Shown: positions 44,101-55,306, counted from the stretch's first letter. The stretch is 64,000 nucleotides of DNA from Effrenium voratum (GCA_963377175.1 CAUJNA010001735.1:1-64000); one strand, 5' to 3'. Notes: generated by a model not told the origin, from the sequence alone. Program-made: numbers and translations.

Positions 44101-45150
44101 GTCCGGGTTCAAGCACCCCTCGGCTCAGGGAGCTGAGCCCCCGGGGCAGGGCTGGGGCTCCAATGCCCGGTCCTGCGTCCAAAAAGCCATGGCTGGCAGC
44201 TCTGTCTTCAACCTGCTCCTCGTGCACCCCCTGGTCACCCTCTTCATTCGCCGAGTTTGTGATGTGTCGTCTTCGGGGAGCTTATCCGCTTGGTGACGCT
44301 TTCGTTGCCGGTCCGCTTCACCCGGGAGGCATCCTGGCCTTTGGGTCAGTCCCAGCCTCGAGACACCCCTTTCTTTTGGGGTGAAGGTATTGCTGGCCCT
44401 CTTCGTTGTGCGCCTTCGGCCCCTTTGATGCCTCGTTCTCTTCACGCTCTGCATCTGCTTCTCTGGGCGGGTCTACCTGTGTGTGGGTTGTGCCCTTTTG
44501 ACACCTTGGGCTTCTTCGGCGGTGGTGATGCGGGCTGCCTTGCCCATCGTGCCCCCTTGGGTCGTTAGGGCTGCTACCTCATGGTGCTTTCCATATCCCT
44601 GTGGCGTGCGCCAGTGGCTCCGGAGGTCCCGACTTCCTTGGGCTTGTTTGTCCAACTTCGGGCCCTACGCTTGTACAGCAGTTTTGTGCCTTCCCCCTTC
44701 TTGGGGGGTGGGCTCATCGGCCTTGCGGCCTTGTGGGGAAAGCCTGGGTTCCTGTGCGGGGGGCTGGTCCTCTCTCACAGGGCCCACGGTGCAGCGTGCT
44801 GTTGGGCCTGTTTGGGGTCCTTTGTGCTGGGGGGCCCAACCTTTCTTCGGATGGGTTGGACCCCCCCGCTGCATGTGGTGCACTGCCGGGGTCTTGCCCG
44901 GCTTGCCTTGTCGTACAGTGCGCCGGTGGGCCTCCTTTTGTGGGGTGCTCACCCGGCCTGCGGATTGAGCCTTTGGCTCTCCGAGGCGCTTTGTGACCCT
45001 GGAAAAAAAGGGGAACCCTTTTGGCACATGGCGCATCCGCGATCGGCTGCGCTGGTGAGTGGGGCATGCCGCCCCACCACCAGTAACGGAGGCCCTCAGG
45101 GCCGTGACGCGACGGCATACCCTCAACAAAGTACACACAACTATGGGAAA
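44100..45150. other. GC-rich island without introners
   Basis: About 1 kb of distinctly GC-rich sequence inside intron 20, free of the recognised TIR families. Long frames exist on both strands (44483-44968 plus, 44665-45138 minus), but none has a domain I recognise. It could be an inserted sequence of different origin. Confidence 0.4.
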
Positions 45151-45584
45151 GGTCGACCCTTTTTGGGAAACCTAGGAATTCGCAGGGGAAACCAAGCGGG
45201 TCAAGCTCCAAAAGCAAAAGCTTTCGGAAATTGTTCCTGCGTGATCTGGTGAAACAGGGAAACAAGGGAGAAGATTGCCTATTCAGAGACATGCCTTTTT
45301 ATTTCCCCGTGATTCAATGTCTATGTTGGATCAATCTGGACCGTACTAGTGAGCCGCTTACTGGGGGGGCGGAAAGGGGGGGGGGGATGGGGGGTCCTCT
45401 GGAAGTTAATCCGAAGTTAGCATCAATCATCACATTTCAGGCAAGAGACAAACTCTGGTGACCTTTTTGGTCGACTGTTTGAACATAGATGGATTTATGG
45501 CAACCGGCGCTTTGGGCTGTTTTGGTATGGATTCGATAAACAAGTTTCCTTTGTGCCCATGTGGGAAGTGGCAAAAATGAGAGT

Positions 45585-45663
45585 CCAGCACCCCCCAGCA
45601 ACTGCTTTTCCAAATGTCCAAGATCCCAAGTGTCCAAAAAGAAGTTGTTGGGGGGGGTGCTGG
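45585..45663. mobile_element. Element K2 (hairpin)
   Basis: CCAGCACCCCCCAGCAACT pairs with AGTTGTTGGGGGGGGTGCTG across about 40 bp. Confidence 0.7.
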
Positions 45664-45693
45664 GAATTATTCTGATGGTACATGATTGCACTG

Positions 45694-45774
45694 CTCGCAT
45701 CAGACATTTGTTTGCGAAACCCCTGGGTTCAAGATTTAAACCCAAGGGTTTCGCAGACCAATGCCTGATGCGAG
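45694..45774. repeat. 81-bp near-palindrome
   Basis: CTCGCATCAG at the left end pairs with CTGATGCGAG at the right end. TTTGCGAAACCCCTGGGTT pairs with AACCCAAGGGTTTCGC. About 31 of 36 pairs match around a 9-base loop. Confidence 0.85.
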
Positions 45775-45776
45775 CT

Positions 45777-45816
45777 ACAACATACTCATAACATATTCAT
45801 TTCATGAGTATGTTGT
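45777..45816. repeat. Short hairpin ACAACATACTCAT
   Basis: ACAACATACTCAT pairs with ATGAGTATGTTGT around an AT-rich loop, directly after the 81-bp palindrome. Confidence 0.85.
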
Positions 45817-45961
45817 ATGGTTTTTTCCAGGAGACTTGAAGCAACTGGAGGCCTTTTGGGCGCTTCTGTAGGGCTCAAGACTCACCTGGGAGCCAAGATC
45901 CATATGGTGCTTGGAACTTGGGTCCTGCACCGCCCAGTGTTTTGTGTTTCTCTCCAAGCTT

Positions 45962-46083
45962 CTTCCATTTTGCTTCAGACTCTTTGTTGTTGTTCCCTTG
46001 TTGGTTTCAAAGGGAATCGATTTCACTACTGGATGTATTTGTATCTTCTTGTTTTCCAGGTGGGCGAGTTCAGCAAAGGGAAG
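45962..46083 (+). mobile_element. Introner A6
   Basis: CTTCCATTTTGCTTCAG ... CCCTTGTTGGTTTCAAAGGG ... TTGTTTTCCAG ... AGCAAAGGGAAG. It ends 52 bp before exon 21. Confidence 0.65.
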
Positions 46084-46135
46084 ACTGACCGGTCGCTTTC
46101 TTCATCGTCATCATCATAGAACGGCTTAGGAGCAG

Positions 46136-46190
46136 CAAGCACGAGAGCTCTTCCAGAACGAGTGGGAAGCCTTTGAGGAAGAGTGTCGAG
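46136..46190 (+). CDS. GTPase exon 21: ELFQNEWEAFEEECR
   Basis: Encodes QARELFQNEWEAFEEECR. Acceptor AGGAGCAG, GC donor GCGGGT, phase 1 out. Resembles the conserved ..LF..W..f helix of the family. Confidence 0.7.
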
Positions 46191-46417
46191 GCGGGTCTTT
46201 CTCTGCTCACCGATCCGGGGGTAGAACCAGCGAAAGCCATGATCAAGATCCTTTACTTGGGGATCCAATTCGAATTTCAGCTTCTGGAACTATAGTAAGA
46301 TGTGCAGACGTGGTCCTTTTTCCTCAAGCCGTGACAGGGGTCCCTTCAGAATCGAATGCCGGTGAATCGGTGAATATTTGTTTGGCAATGGCTGGCATCA
46401 TGGAGATATGTGTACCT

Positions 46418-46472
46418 GAACCCTCAAATTGCCCTTAAACATGGGGTGTTGCCCCCCCAAATGGGAAGATTT
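46418..46472. mobile_element. Element E2 (left half)
   Basis: GAACCCTCAAATTGCCCTTA and GGGGTGTTGCCCC. The right half is missing. Confidence 0.6.
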
Positions 46473-47142
46473 CTAATTTTAAACACAAACGCTCCTGGGG
46501 CTTTCCATGGAAGACCCGACCCCTCCATTAGCCCGGGATTGTTTGGGGGTCTTAAAACCTGGCTGTTTGGAGGGCCCTAAATTGATCAGAGCGTCTGGGA
46601 AGGGTAGTTTGAATGACCGGGTTCCACACGGCCCGCATGGAATTCGATCGTCATGTCGATCGTGCCGATTGTTTGTGAAACGCTGGTCTTGGTAGTTGCA
46701 ACGGGGACGACATCCGGAACGACATCTGGAAACCACCAATCCAAACCACCAAGAGGGAAGCTGACGCTAGAGACTCGCTTGCCCAACGCGAATCGCGCTT
46801 TTAACCTTGTGGTTTTCCCTGATCCATTCTTATAGTCATGACCCATGCTTGGGGATGCCTTTTTTGAGAAGCTCCTATCGGTGTTTGTTGTGCACTGATG
46901 CACTGCTGCAGGCACAGGCAATCAAATTCGCCGGGTAAGTTTGAATTCGACAGCTTTTGTCTGATTTTTCCCCACCTTTCCCCACCTTTTGGATTGACGC
47001 AATCCAGAAACCTCAAAGCCAGGGCCGTGGTTTTCGAATCAGACCACTTTTTGGGCCAAAAGCTCCACCCAGAATTTAGTGGGTGGAATCAGACCACTTT
47101 GGGGGCCAAAAGCTCCACCTCCCAGATGTTCATAAACTCTTT

Positions 47143-47252
47143 GTTGCATTTTGCTTGGATGTTAGAACTTCAACTTTTGCCAACTAACGGGTTTTCCGAA
47201 TTAAACCACTGAACGTTATTCACTTTTTGCAGGGCTTCGCAAAATCACCGAG
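47143..47252 (+). mobile_element. Introner B4
   Basis: GTTGCATTTTGCTTGGATG ... TTTTTGCAGGGCTTCGCAAA then ATCACCGAG. It ends about 50 bp before exon 22. Confidence 0.75.
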
Positions 47253-47303
47253 AGCTCGGATGCAACCATCTGAACCTCGCCTCGCGCGCTTGCTGAGCCC
47301 CAG

Positions 47304-47376
47304 GCCGTTTCGCGCGGACCTCCAAGAACAAGCGGCAGCTCGCCGAGGAGGCCGCGGGATTTCTCGTCGGAGAGAG
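47304..47376 (+). CDS. GTPase exon 22: helical, basic
   Basis: Completes G, then RFARTSKNKRQLAEEAAGF and LVGE. Acceptor AGCCCCAG, GT donor GTGTCT, phase 2 out. The donor sequence GAGAGGTGT recurs at the exon 23 acceptor. Confidence 0.65.
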
Positions 47377-48027
47377 GTGTCTCACGGATTTCCTGAGCTT
47401 CTTTTCGAGCGGACTCGTACACACCCCTGGTTCATACCGGTTCCAAAGGAACGTGGTTTCCAACCCACTTGATAAGGGCTATATACCCCTTCTGGGGAGA
47501 GGGGTATGAACATCAGCAGGCCTTTTGGGTTCATTTGTCCAAGGGGTATGTAAAAGGAGTATGTACAAGCATTTTCTGGAGAGCTCCGTTTCGGACTTGA
47601 GTCACTTCTTGGGTTTGGACCACTTTGGTGGCAAAAAAGACGACGTCCGGACGGTTTTGGGGCCATCCGCTTGGGAAGTGAGGGGGTCCTTGTCAGGTGA
47701 GTTTGAACAAGATCGATGGGTTCCACCGGTCTAGATGGGCTTTCCATTTACTAGGGAAACACCTTGTGTTTTTTGGTCTTTCCCCAAAAACGCCACCTGT
47801 GCTGGAAGGTGAACGGAGAAAAGAAATGGAGAATAGATAGACCATCCTTACCTTCCAGTTCCCATGGCAAGAAGCGGGTGGGACAAGAATCTGGAAGTTA
47901 AGGAAGGAATCTCACTTTCTCATTCTTCGTTCGTTCTTCATGTCACACACGCTGCAAAGAGATGGATAATGCGTGTGGGCAGGAGTGGGGACATGAGAAA
48001 GACAAAGTCATCCAAATCCCACTCCTA

Positions 48028-48148
48028 CTGTGGATGGACGAAATCCGGCACCACTTTCAAACCATGGGAAACCATTGTTTGTTGGTACTTACAGGGGAAT
48101 CATCATTCTAGGGTTTCTTAGGTGGTGCAGGATTGCATCCATCCACAG
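48028..48148 (+). mobile_element. Element G2
   Basis: CTGTGGATGGACGAAATCC ... GGATTGCATCCATCCACAG. Core GGGTTTCTTAGGTGGTGC. Confidence 0.8.
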
Positions 48149-48645
48149 TATCACTCTCCTATCGCCTAACATGGATTGCAAGGCGACTGCAGGCCCCCAG
48201 ACTCTATGAGCCCCAATCGATGAATCGCGGCCCTTGAAAACAGAACCAAGAGCCAACACCGTCGCCTGACCTGAGTTTTAGAAGTTCTGGGCTACAACTT
48301 GCGGACCTTCCTTTCTCCCGACTTCTCACGGAAGAGACGGGAGAAATCGTCTTGATGTTCTCTCGGTGGCGTTTTCTTTTTTGTGCGTGTTAAGAAAACG
48401 AATGGCGGGTAGATGGTGTGTGAGTGTCTTGTGTGGGGGGTGCCCCCTGGGAGTTGGGATCCCAATTTCCTTCTTGAGGCGAGGCCGTCAGGAGGTTCCT
48501 TACGTGCGTCCCCGAAGCGGAGCGCTCGCGTGAAGCAGCCGGAGCCGATGTGATGCCACTTAGGAGACCCTGTCCAGAGTTAGGAGAGCTTCCACCCGAC
48601 TCACCGACCGGCTGTTACCATGATGGATCCCGGAAGCGCTACTGT

Positions 48646-48772
48646 GAAGGGACGAAATCCGTTCGCACCACTTTGAAAGCCATGGGATTCCATGGTCGGT
48701 TGGCAATTATTTGCAGGGGAATCGAATCATTCGGGGTTTCTTGGGTGGTGCGAAATGGATTTCGTCACATCC
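48646..48772 (+). mobile_element. Element G3 (diverged ends)
   Basis: GGGACGAAATCCG ... GGGTTTCTTGGGTGGTGCGA then ATTTCGTC. Lies 0.5 kb from G2 in the same orientation. Confidence 0.7.
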
Positions 48773-49385
48773 AATAATCAAGAAAAGGAGTCGTTTTGGG
48801 GGTGCTGGTTCCAAATCCTGCTGCCAAAAGCCCTGCTGTGCTGCAACTTGATAGAGAGGGAGAGAGGGGCTTATTAACCCGGGTTTCCCGTGTCCAGATG
48901 AAAGGTTCTCTTTCCGGGTTCCCGCTTGGCATCCCAAGCGCTTGGCTCACCTTCCGGATGGGATTGCCAGGGGAAGCCCTGTTCTGGACAAAAACCCATC
49001 TAGTTCCAGTGGCAAAAGTCACAAATACCTACCAAAAAGCTTTTAAATGTTCATCAAACCCACGGAACCCATGGAACCTACAAAATGCCTTAAGAGTTTC
49101 CAATGAAACCTACGGATGGAACCTATTCTGGAGGAACCATCACAAAGCCATGGTCAGTGGGCAGCATGTCCTTCTCATCAGTTAGTTTGGTTAGATGTAG
49201 ATATGTTCCAGGTGTCCTTTGGATCAGCTAGCTTGATTCGATGTGGAAGCTTTCCACTATGTTCCACTGGTTTAGTTGGGCTTCATGCCATCCATCTACC
49301 AGAAACAATAACCCATCTATGTTTCCTCTTGGGACCACCCGTAACACGTCAAACCACCACTAAAGCAATAGTTGGGTTCATACCA

Positions 49386-49462
49386 CCATGATTTCCCATC
49401 ATACCGCCATGATTTTCCATCATACCGCCATGATTTTCCATCAAACCGCCATGATTTTCACC
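49386..49462. repeat. 22-bp tandem repeat CCGCCATGATTTTCCATCA
   Basis: About 3.5 copies in intron 22. Confidence 0.9.
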
Positions 49463-49627
49463 ACAATGACTTACCACCCCGATTTACCTAAGGAAAATCC
49501 CATCATTGGGTCCTTGCCTTTGTTTTCACGGGGCAAGGAGCCCCGGGGTCCAGGTTTCGTCGCTGAAACCCACCGCCTTCGGTTCGGCGCGCCGAAACGC
49601 CGCTTCCGAGAAAGCGCCAGGTCTGTA

Positions 49628-49746
49628 TTGCATGTTGCCAAGGGATGTTAGGACTGAACAACTTTTTGCCAACTAATGGGTTTTCCGAATTGAACCGCTA
49701 AGAGTTATTCTCACTTTTAGCAGGGCTTCGCAGAAAGCAACCGAGA
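49628..49746 (+). mobile_element. Introner B5, supplies exon 23 acceptor
   Basis: TTGCATGTTGCCAAGGGATG ... TTTTAGCAGGGCTTCGCAG then AAAGCAACCGAG. The right end runs directly into the exon 23 frame. Confidence 0.8.
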
Positions 49747-49825
49747 GGTGTGCATGGTCTTCAACCACGTGCTGCGGCAACATCGGCACGGCGACGAGGC
49801 CCTGCACGTCCTGGAGCTGGCCGGG
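49738..49825 (+). CDS. GTPase exon 23: VCMVFNHVLRQHRHGDEA
   Basis: Coding frame VCMVFNHVLRQHRHGDEALH then VLELAG. The acceptor lies in the right end of introner B5 (GCAGAAAG|CAACCGAG), so up to eight bases of exon come from the element. GC donors follow VLEL or VLELAG. Exact start is uncertain. Confidence 0.65.
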
Positions 49826-49878
49826 GCCCCGCGAGGATGGATTTTTTAAGACGACTTCAAACCGGCCCCAAATGGCAA

Positions 49879-50072
49879 CTAGGTCCCCCAGTAGTGCCCT
49901 TTTACCCACTGTTTTGGGGGAGGGTGCCCCTACTAAAATAGACTACAGAAAAAAAAGGGTACCGGGTACCCTTGGCAATTGGAAGCTCTGCGCCCTCCAA
50001 AATGCAGTTTCCGTGCGTTCCCCATCCTGATCCCATGTCATCCCTGCGAGGATCAAACCTCTCTACTGGGAG
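49879..50072. mobile_element. Element C4 (interrupted)
   Basis: CTAGGTCCCCCAGTAGTG start, GGGTACC core, then about 75 bp of foreign sequence before CCTCTCTACTGGG. The terminal GGACCTAG is missing. Confidence 0.65.
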
Positions 50073-50181
50073 CAAACTTTAGAGACCTCGGCTATTTTGA
50101 AGGTACCTAAGTAGTATATGTACAGATTTTTTGCGAAAACCCAGCCAGTGCTTAACAATTTGCAAGGATGTGGGATATATC

Positions 50182-50206
50182 ATGTATATATATATATATA
50201 TGTTTT

Positions 50207-50252
<46 letters not shown>
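50182..50252. repeat. TA/TC microsatellite
   Basis: (TA)n, (TC)n, (TA)n in intron 23. Confidence 0.95.
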
Positions 50253-50253
<1 letters not shown>

Positions 50254-50370
50254 GATCTTGGCATTTTTCACCTCGGGCCCGGCACGTCGGGTTCCACCCA
50301 AATTTCCCTCCGCCGATTCATCCGCCGATTCATCCGCCGATCGACGGGTCGACGGGGCGGATGTGTCGAG

Positions 50371-50442
50371 GTGCCCGCGGCGGTGCTGCTGAAGACGGAG
50401 CCCTTCTTGGAGCTTCAGCCCGAGAAGGCCGAAAACGTCCCG
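50371..50442 (+). CDS. GTPase exon 24: helical
   Basis: Encodes VPAAVLLKTEPFLELQPEK then AENVP. Acceptor TGTCGAG, GT donor (GTTTTC, or GTCCCG six bases earlier). A 31-bp minisatellite built on a similar GGTTTTCCTGGG word starts at the donor. Confidence 0.7.
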
Positions 50443-50690
50443 GTTTTCTTGGGTTTTTCTTGGGTTTTTCCTGGGTTTTACTCCGGTTTTCCTGGGTTTT
50501 CCTGGGTTTTACTCCGGTTTTCCTGGGTTTTGCTGGGTTTTACTCCGGTTTTCCTGGGTTTTGCTGGGTTTTACTCCGGTTTTCCTGGGTTTTGCTGGAT
50601 TTTACTCCGGTTTTCCTGGGTTTTGCTGGGTTTTACTCCTGTTTTCCTGGGTTTTGCTGGGTTTTACTCGGGTTTTCCTGGGGTTGTTCG
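50443..50690. repeat. 31-bp minisatellite at exon 24 donor
   Basis: Seven or so units of CCGGTTTTCCTGGGTTTTG then CTGGGTTTTACT. It begins at the exon 24 donor, and each unit carries a donor-like CCGGTTTTC. Confidence 0.9.
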
Positions 50691-51152
50691 GATGGGGCTC
50701 CGAAAATGGGGGGAGGCGGGGTTTGGAGGTGGTTTTTTTTGTTCAGCACCTGGAGTGTGTCGTTTTTTTGTTAGGTTGGACCTTGCAAAAGGATGGTTTT
50801 CTTTTTGCTTTCCCTTAAACACCACCAAACAAGTGGTACCAACTCCAACTGCCCCATTTTGCAGGAGCCGCCCCCATTTGGACACAAACCCGTTTGCGGC
50901 TGAAGAGGCTCCTTTGGGTTCCACTTGGGGCGACAGAAGCAGGCAACCATTTTGAGAGCGAGCGGCGTGAGCAAAAACCTTGGCCCTGGCTCAAAATGGA
51001 ATGGTGTCATTCGCTCAATCCTCATGGGCTCAAGAAAATTCCCATGAAACGGAAGACACTCATCTGGGGGAACTTGGGTGTTACTTGAAAAGCGCTGCAT
51101 GGACCCTCCAGCTGAGGTCCTACAACAAAATTTCTTGACTTAAATGAGTTGG

Positions 51153-51258
51153 CTAGGTGCCCCGGTAGTGCCCTTTTGCCCATTTTGTGGGGGAGGCCTA
51201 TTAAAATATACAGAGAAAAAGGGTACCCTTATTCGGTCCTATCTACTGGAGGACCTAG
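51153..51258. mobile_element. Element C5
   Basis: CTAGGTGCCCCGGTAGTG ... CTACTGGAGGACCTAG. Confidence 0.8.
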
Positions 51259-51572
51259 TTGGAGTTTAGATGCGGCTGCGTTGTCTTTGGGGGAATCTTG
51301 CCTGCTACCATCGACCTGGGCGTCGGGTTCTCCGAACACAAGGGGGCGCAGGTTGGGACTAGCTCCCCTGAGATTCGTGTGTGTGTATATATTGTGTGCA
51401 TGTGTTTTGTTTGTGTGTGTGTAAAGGACAACCGGCGGGTGTCCGAATTTTTATGTTGACCCCCCGGTGTCTTTTTTTGTTTGAGGGTGCCTATAAACGC
51501 TTAAACTACCCATAAGCAAAGGAGTTCACCCCGAAATGTTTGAGGCTATCACCCATGTATGGTATTTCGCAG

Positions 51573-51643
51573 GCAGGTACCCTTGCAGACCTCGGGAGCC
51601 AAGCGCAGGTGGCCGAGTATCTGGAGCTCCGGAACGCGGCCAG
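51573..51643 (+). CDS. GTPase exon 25: helical
   Basis: Encodes AGTLADLGSQAQVAEYLELR then NAA. Acceptor TTTCGCAG, GC donor GCGCGT, phase 2 out. Confidence 0.7.
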
Positions 51644-52009
51644 GCGCGTCTTTCTTTTGTTTGAGGGTTTTTGCCTATGTTTTTGTGTTTGTAAAGCCAA
51701 AGGGAAGACCGGAAGCCATTTTGGGGGTACCCTTGAAAAAATGCCACCCCCAAACGGGGCGCACTGCTCGGTTCGAAAGGGAACAAGTTGGAACCCCGAC
51801 ATGAACAAGCTTTGGTCTCCCTAGAGACAAAGCTCAGACATTGATTGCCTGAGAATCAATAATAAGAAGGATTGGCCAGGTGCTCCACCCAGAGGGGGGG
51901 TGCCCCCAAGGCTTCCTAAGGAGCCTAAGCAACCTAAGGAAACCCTCAGATAGGGCGGGGGAGTGGGGTGCGACTTGGGATAAAGAAGTGCTTGACACAT
52001 GGTCAGCTG

Positions 52010-52040
52010 TGTGTGTGTGAGTGTGTGTGTGTGTGTGTTT
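52010..52040. repeat. GT microsatellite
   Basis: (GT)n with one GA interruption, in intron 25. Confidence 0.95.
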
Positions 52041-52883
52041 TGTAAGCCCTTTTACCTTGAAGGAGACAGAAGCAAGAACCGCCATGGTCGAAGTCCTTTT
52101 GACGATGGAAGTGATTTCCCGGGTAGGAATTATCTTGCAATTGGTGCCTTTGTAGGTCCAAGACTAAGGCCTTAGTATTTGAGGTTGTTGGGCGTCAAAG
52201 GCCCTCTACTTTTCTTTTGTTTTTTTCTTTCGGGGGGAGGGGGGGGGGCCGGGGGGTTGGGCTAGGGATGTGTACCAACTCTTTCTGGGTCCAAGTTTGG
52301 TCCTTTGAGATGTACCCCTTTCAGCAGGCCATATCAGGAAACCAACTGCCCATCACTCAACGCTTTTTGCGTTTACAGGACTCCACACAACAACTGCCCC
52401 AAGCTTTTCCAAGGTATGACCCAAGTGAAAAATTCAGCGCTGACTCTGGAACCCCACCGACAATTTGTTAGGCTCGAGAGAACTCCGTCAGGTTGCCTCG
52501 GGCGCAAAAGGAATTGGGCGCCTGTGATACCCATCACCCCCTCCCAACAACAACATTCGTGGTTTTGTCATGGGAAAACATCAAAGCTGTCGTTGGAGGC
52601 TGTTGGCCCTTCTCACCCATTCCGCATATGGGTCTGTTTATGTGCAACAAAAAAAACGCGGAACCCTTGTCAGGTTGGTTCAAAGGAAAACCAACTGGTT
52701 ACAACCGCTTTATTTTAGGGGCTCCCAGTCCTTTCACACACCTAAATTCTCAAAATACTGACTTATATACATGGGTTATAGCCCCAACATGATGGTTGGC
52801 GACTTCCCTTTAAGGCAGTCTCAGGGTTGAGGCATGTATGTTTTCACCTTCTTTGGGAACCCCGGAAATTCCGCGCGCGCCAG

Positions 52884-52926
52884 GTTGCGAGACTTCGTTT
52901 CGGCGCAGCGCACGGAGAAGGGGCAT
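52884..52926 (+). CDS. GTPase exon 26: RLRDFVSAQRTEKGH
   Basis: Acceptor GCGCCAG. Joins exon 25 as NAA-RLRDFVSAQRTEKGH. GC donor GCGCCC, phase 0 out. Confidence 0.7.
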
Positions 52927-53317
52927 GCGCCCAGGATCCGTTTTTTTTTTTTGCGTCGATGGCCGTGGGTCAGTGGGATCTCTTGGATCCCCGGGCATCC
53001 GGTTCCTGGGGCTTTTGGAGCTTTTTGGTTGTCCGGATTTCACCCGCTCATCCGGTTCCTGTTTTTGGATCAGGCCTTCCATTGAATCTGTTATACGGAG
53101 CCGAGAGGGGCGAAGGTGTATATTGGGGTCGACTCACGGAGGCGAAGGGGTGCAGTTCAAAAACATCATATGCGTTGCTATGCACAAAAGAGCAGAATGC
53201 ACCGACTGCGGTTCACACATGTTATTCCAATGGGGGACGGTTTGTGAGGCCACGCGAGACATGTTTAATGCTTGCGCCTATGCACGTTGCGTGAAACGGC
53301 ACGAGAAAAGATCAGTG

Positions 53318-53400
53318 ACCATTGTCCGTGAAATTTTGCCCATTGTCCGTGAAATCTCGCCCATTGTCCGTGAAATTTCACCCATTGTCCGTGAACTCGC
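53318..53400. repeat. 21-bp tandem repeat, 4 copies
   Basis: CCATTGTCCGTGAAAT units every 21 bp, so a REI(L/S)PIV heptapeptide repeats in the open frame that ends at 53512. Whether that frame is translated is unknown. Confidence 0.9.
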
Positions 53401-54189
53401 GAGCCCAAGACATTGTTGGAGTGATGCCGCTATTAGGATTCGCCTTTTACGAACCCTTTTCACATACAGCGGGGAAGCAATAACGTCACAGAACAAAAAG
53501 GGAGGTTCTTGAGCTGCCAGAATCAGAACCGCATTGGGGTGTTCTTGCTGAGAACATACGCTCTTTAAGGCCATATCAGGGTGCTAGTTGGTAAATGTGC
53601 TATGCCACTTGCTTGCCACAAGGAACGAGCGTGAGCGTGCTGGCTTCACCATAGACGGGACAATTGCGACAATGGGGAAAATAAGGGCGAGGCCGTATAC
53701 GAGCGCCGATGTATAACGACTTCAATGGAAGGTCTGGGATCGTTTCAGTTGGCTTCTTTGCGGTCGGGTTTCAAACTATTTGCAGGGATCCGAGGCCCGG
53801 AACAGGTTGGAACGGCAACAAGTGGGATCTCCGGCTACTCTTGAAAGTGGGAATTACCAACCAGAATTGTGGGTTGCAATACCCTCATGTTTAAGTTCAA
53901 CATTGAACCCCCCAACAATAGCCACCAGAATCTTTGTTTGGGGGACCACGGGAAACCGGGTTCCGGGCGAGTTTGCAGGTATGTTTGCCTCAGACAGGGG
54001 AACACTTAGGGGATTGAGGGACCCTTTTCAGACCGAATGAAACCATGAGGCAACACGGTTACGCATTCGTTGGTACACTATGGCCTCGGTGTCCTTTTTG
54101 GAGTTGGTACCCCTTTTGTGGTAGGTTTCAAAGGGAAACCAAAGGCAAACACCACCATTCTAGGGGTCCAACATTAACAACAAGAGACG

Positions 54190-54300
54190 ACAATGCGCAC
54201 TTAAAGCCAGTTGAAGCCACTCAAAGCCATTTGACAGCCAAGTCTTAAGGCCACTTGAAGCCAATCTGCACTTAAAGCCAGTTGAAAAGCCCATTTGACC
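54190..54300. repeat. AAGCCAGTTGAAGCCACT repeats
   Basis: Irregular copies of AAAGCCA(G/T)TTGA and AAGGCCACTTGAAGCCA in intron 26. Confidence 0.85.
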
Positions 54301-54464
54301 GCCACCTGAAGCCACACGCGCGTCAGATCCCTCGCTCGAGTCGAGTCCCAGGAACGCTTCGGAGAGCGACATGTTGTGCTCCTTCGTGGCCTGAAGCCCC
54401 GGCGATCCGGCCGGAGGTCGAGTCAAAGATCAAACAAGGCGTCCCCTTTGCCAAACGAATATCT

Positions 54465-54568
54465 GTATGAACATCATATGAACATGTATGAACATCGTAT
54501 GAACATCGTATGAATATGTATGAATATGTATGAATATGTATCAATATGTATGAATATGTATGAATATT
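54465..54568. repeat. 12-bp repeat GAATATGTATGA
   Basis: About eight TATGAA(C/T)AT(C/G) units just before introner A7. Confidence 0.9.
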
Positions 54569-54660
54569 TGTGTTTTCCCTCGTATGTTGGTGTTAAAGGG
54601 AATCTATCACTGCTGGATTTGTTTTTACTCTATTTTTTTCCAGGGGACGTAAGCAAATGG
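54569..54660 (+). mobile_element. Introner A7 (left end lost)
   Basis: Core GTTAAAGGGAATCTATCAC, TTTTTTTCCAGGGG and right end AAGCAAATGG. Confidence 0.6.
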
Positions 54661-55015
54661 ACAAAGATGTCTGGAAGAAAAAACTGGCATCCAGTTATTT
54701 TTCCCCCCAGCAACTGTTCGGCATTTTCTGCAGCCATGTCCGAAATCGCAAGTTCGGTGACCAAAGAGCGGCCCGGGTGCGGATGTTTTGTGAAAGGAGG
54801 GCTTGGAAGATGGAGTCCTGGAGTCCACGAGATTTTTTCCCGGATGGTGCTGAAGCCATGGCATCATTTTCTGTGGTCAAAGTGCCATGTCCAACGGAAA
54901 CGGGCCCTTTTTGTGGCTGGCTGCGAAGTCCTGGAGAATCGCACCACCTTGCAGAAGCCCACCGGAATGCTTCGATTCCGCTGCCAGTACCGTTGAACCA
55001 ACAATGGTTTGCTAT

Positions 55016-55127
55016 CTAGGTCCCCCAATGCCCTTTTACCAAGTCTTTTTTGGGGGATGGGTTCCCCTACTAAAATAGACTAAAACAAATCGGGCACCAA
55101 CTCATTCTAACCTCTCTACTGGAGCAC
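55016..55127. mobile_element. Element C6
   Basis: CTAGGTCCCCCAATGCCC ... CTCTCTACTGGAGC. The right end is truncated. Confidence 0.7.
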
Positions 55128-55306
55128 AATCGTATTTTTGGAAGGACCGGGGCTTAGCCTTTGGATGTACAGCATTCGGAAATTCGATGTACGGCTGGTA
55201 TTGTTGAGCTGGCCGGTCGGGTATATCTACTGGAGGCCCAAGACATGTCTTCGCAGTGCGAAATGGAGTTCGCGACCATCCACGGCATGGGCCCCAGCGG
55301 ACCGAG

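Noticed and set aside
51290..51355. Possible extra GTPase exon (VGFSEHKGAQ followed by GTTGGG)
   Set aside because: No convincing acceptor in the right phase upstream.
52838..53512. 224-codon ORF with REISPIV repeats as a gene
   Set aside because: It overlaps exon 26 in a different frame, and the peptide repeat reflects a 21-bp tandem repeat; no domain support.
54160..54426. Minus-strand frame with coding-like composition (contains KEHNMSLSEAFLGLDSSE)
   Set aside because: No splice-site or phase support and no known domain; it overlaps a short repeat. Kept out of the annotation but could be re-examined.
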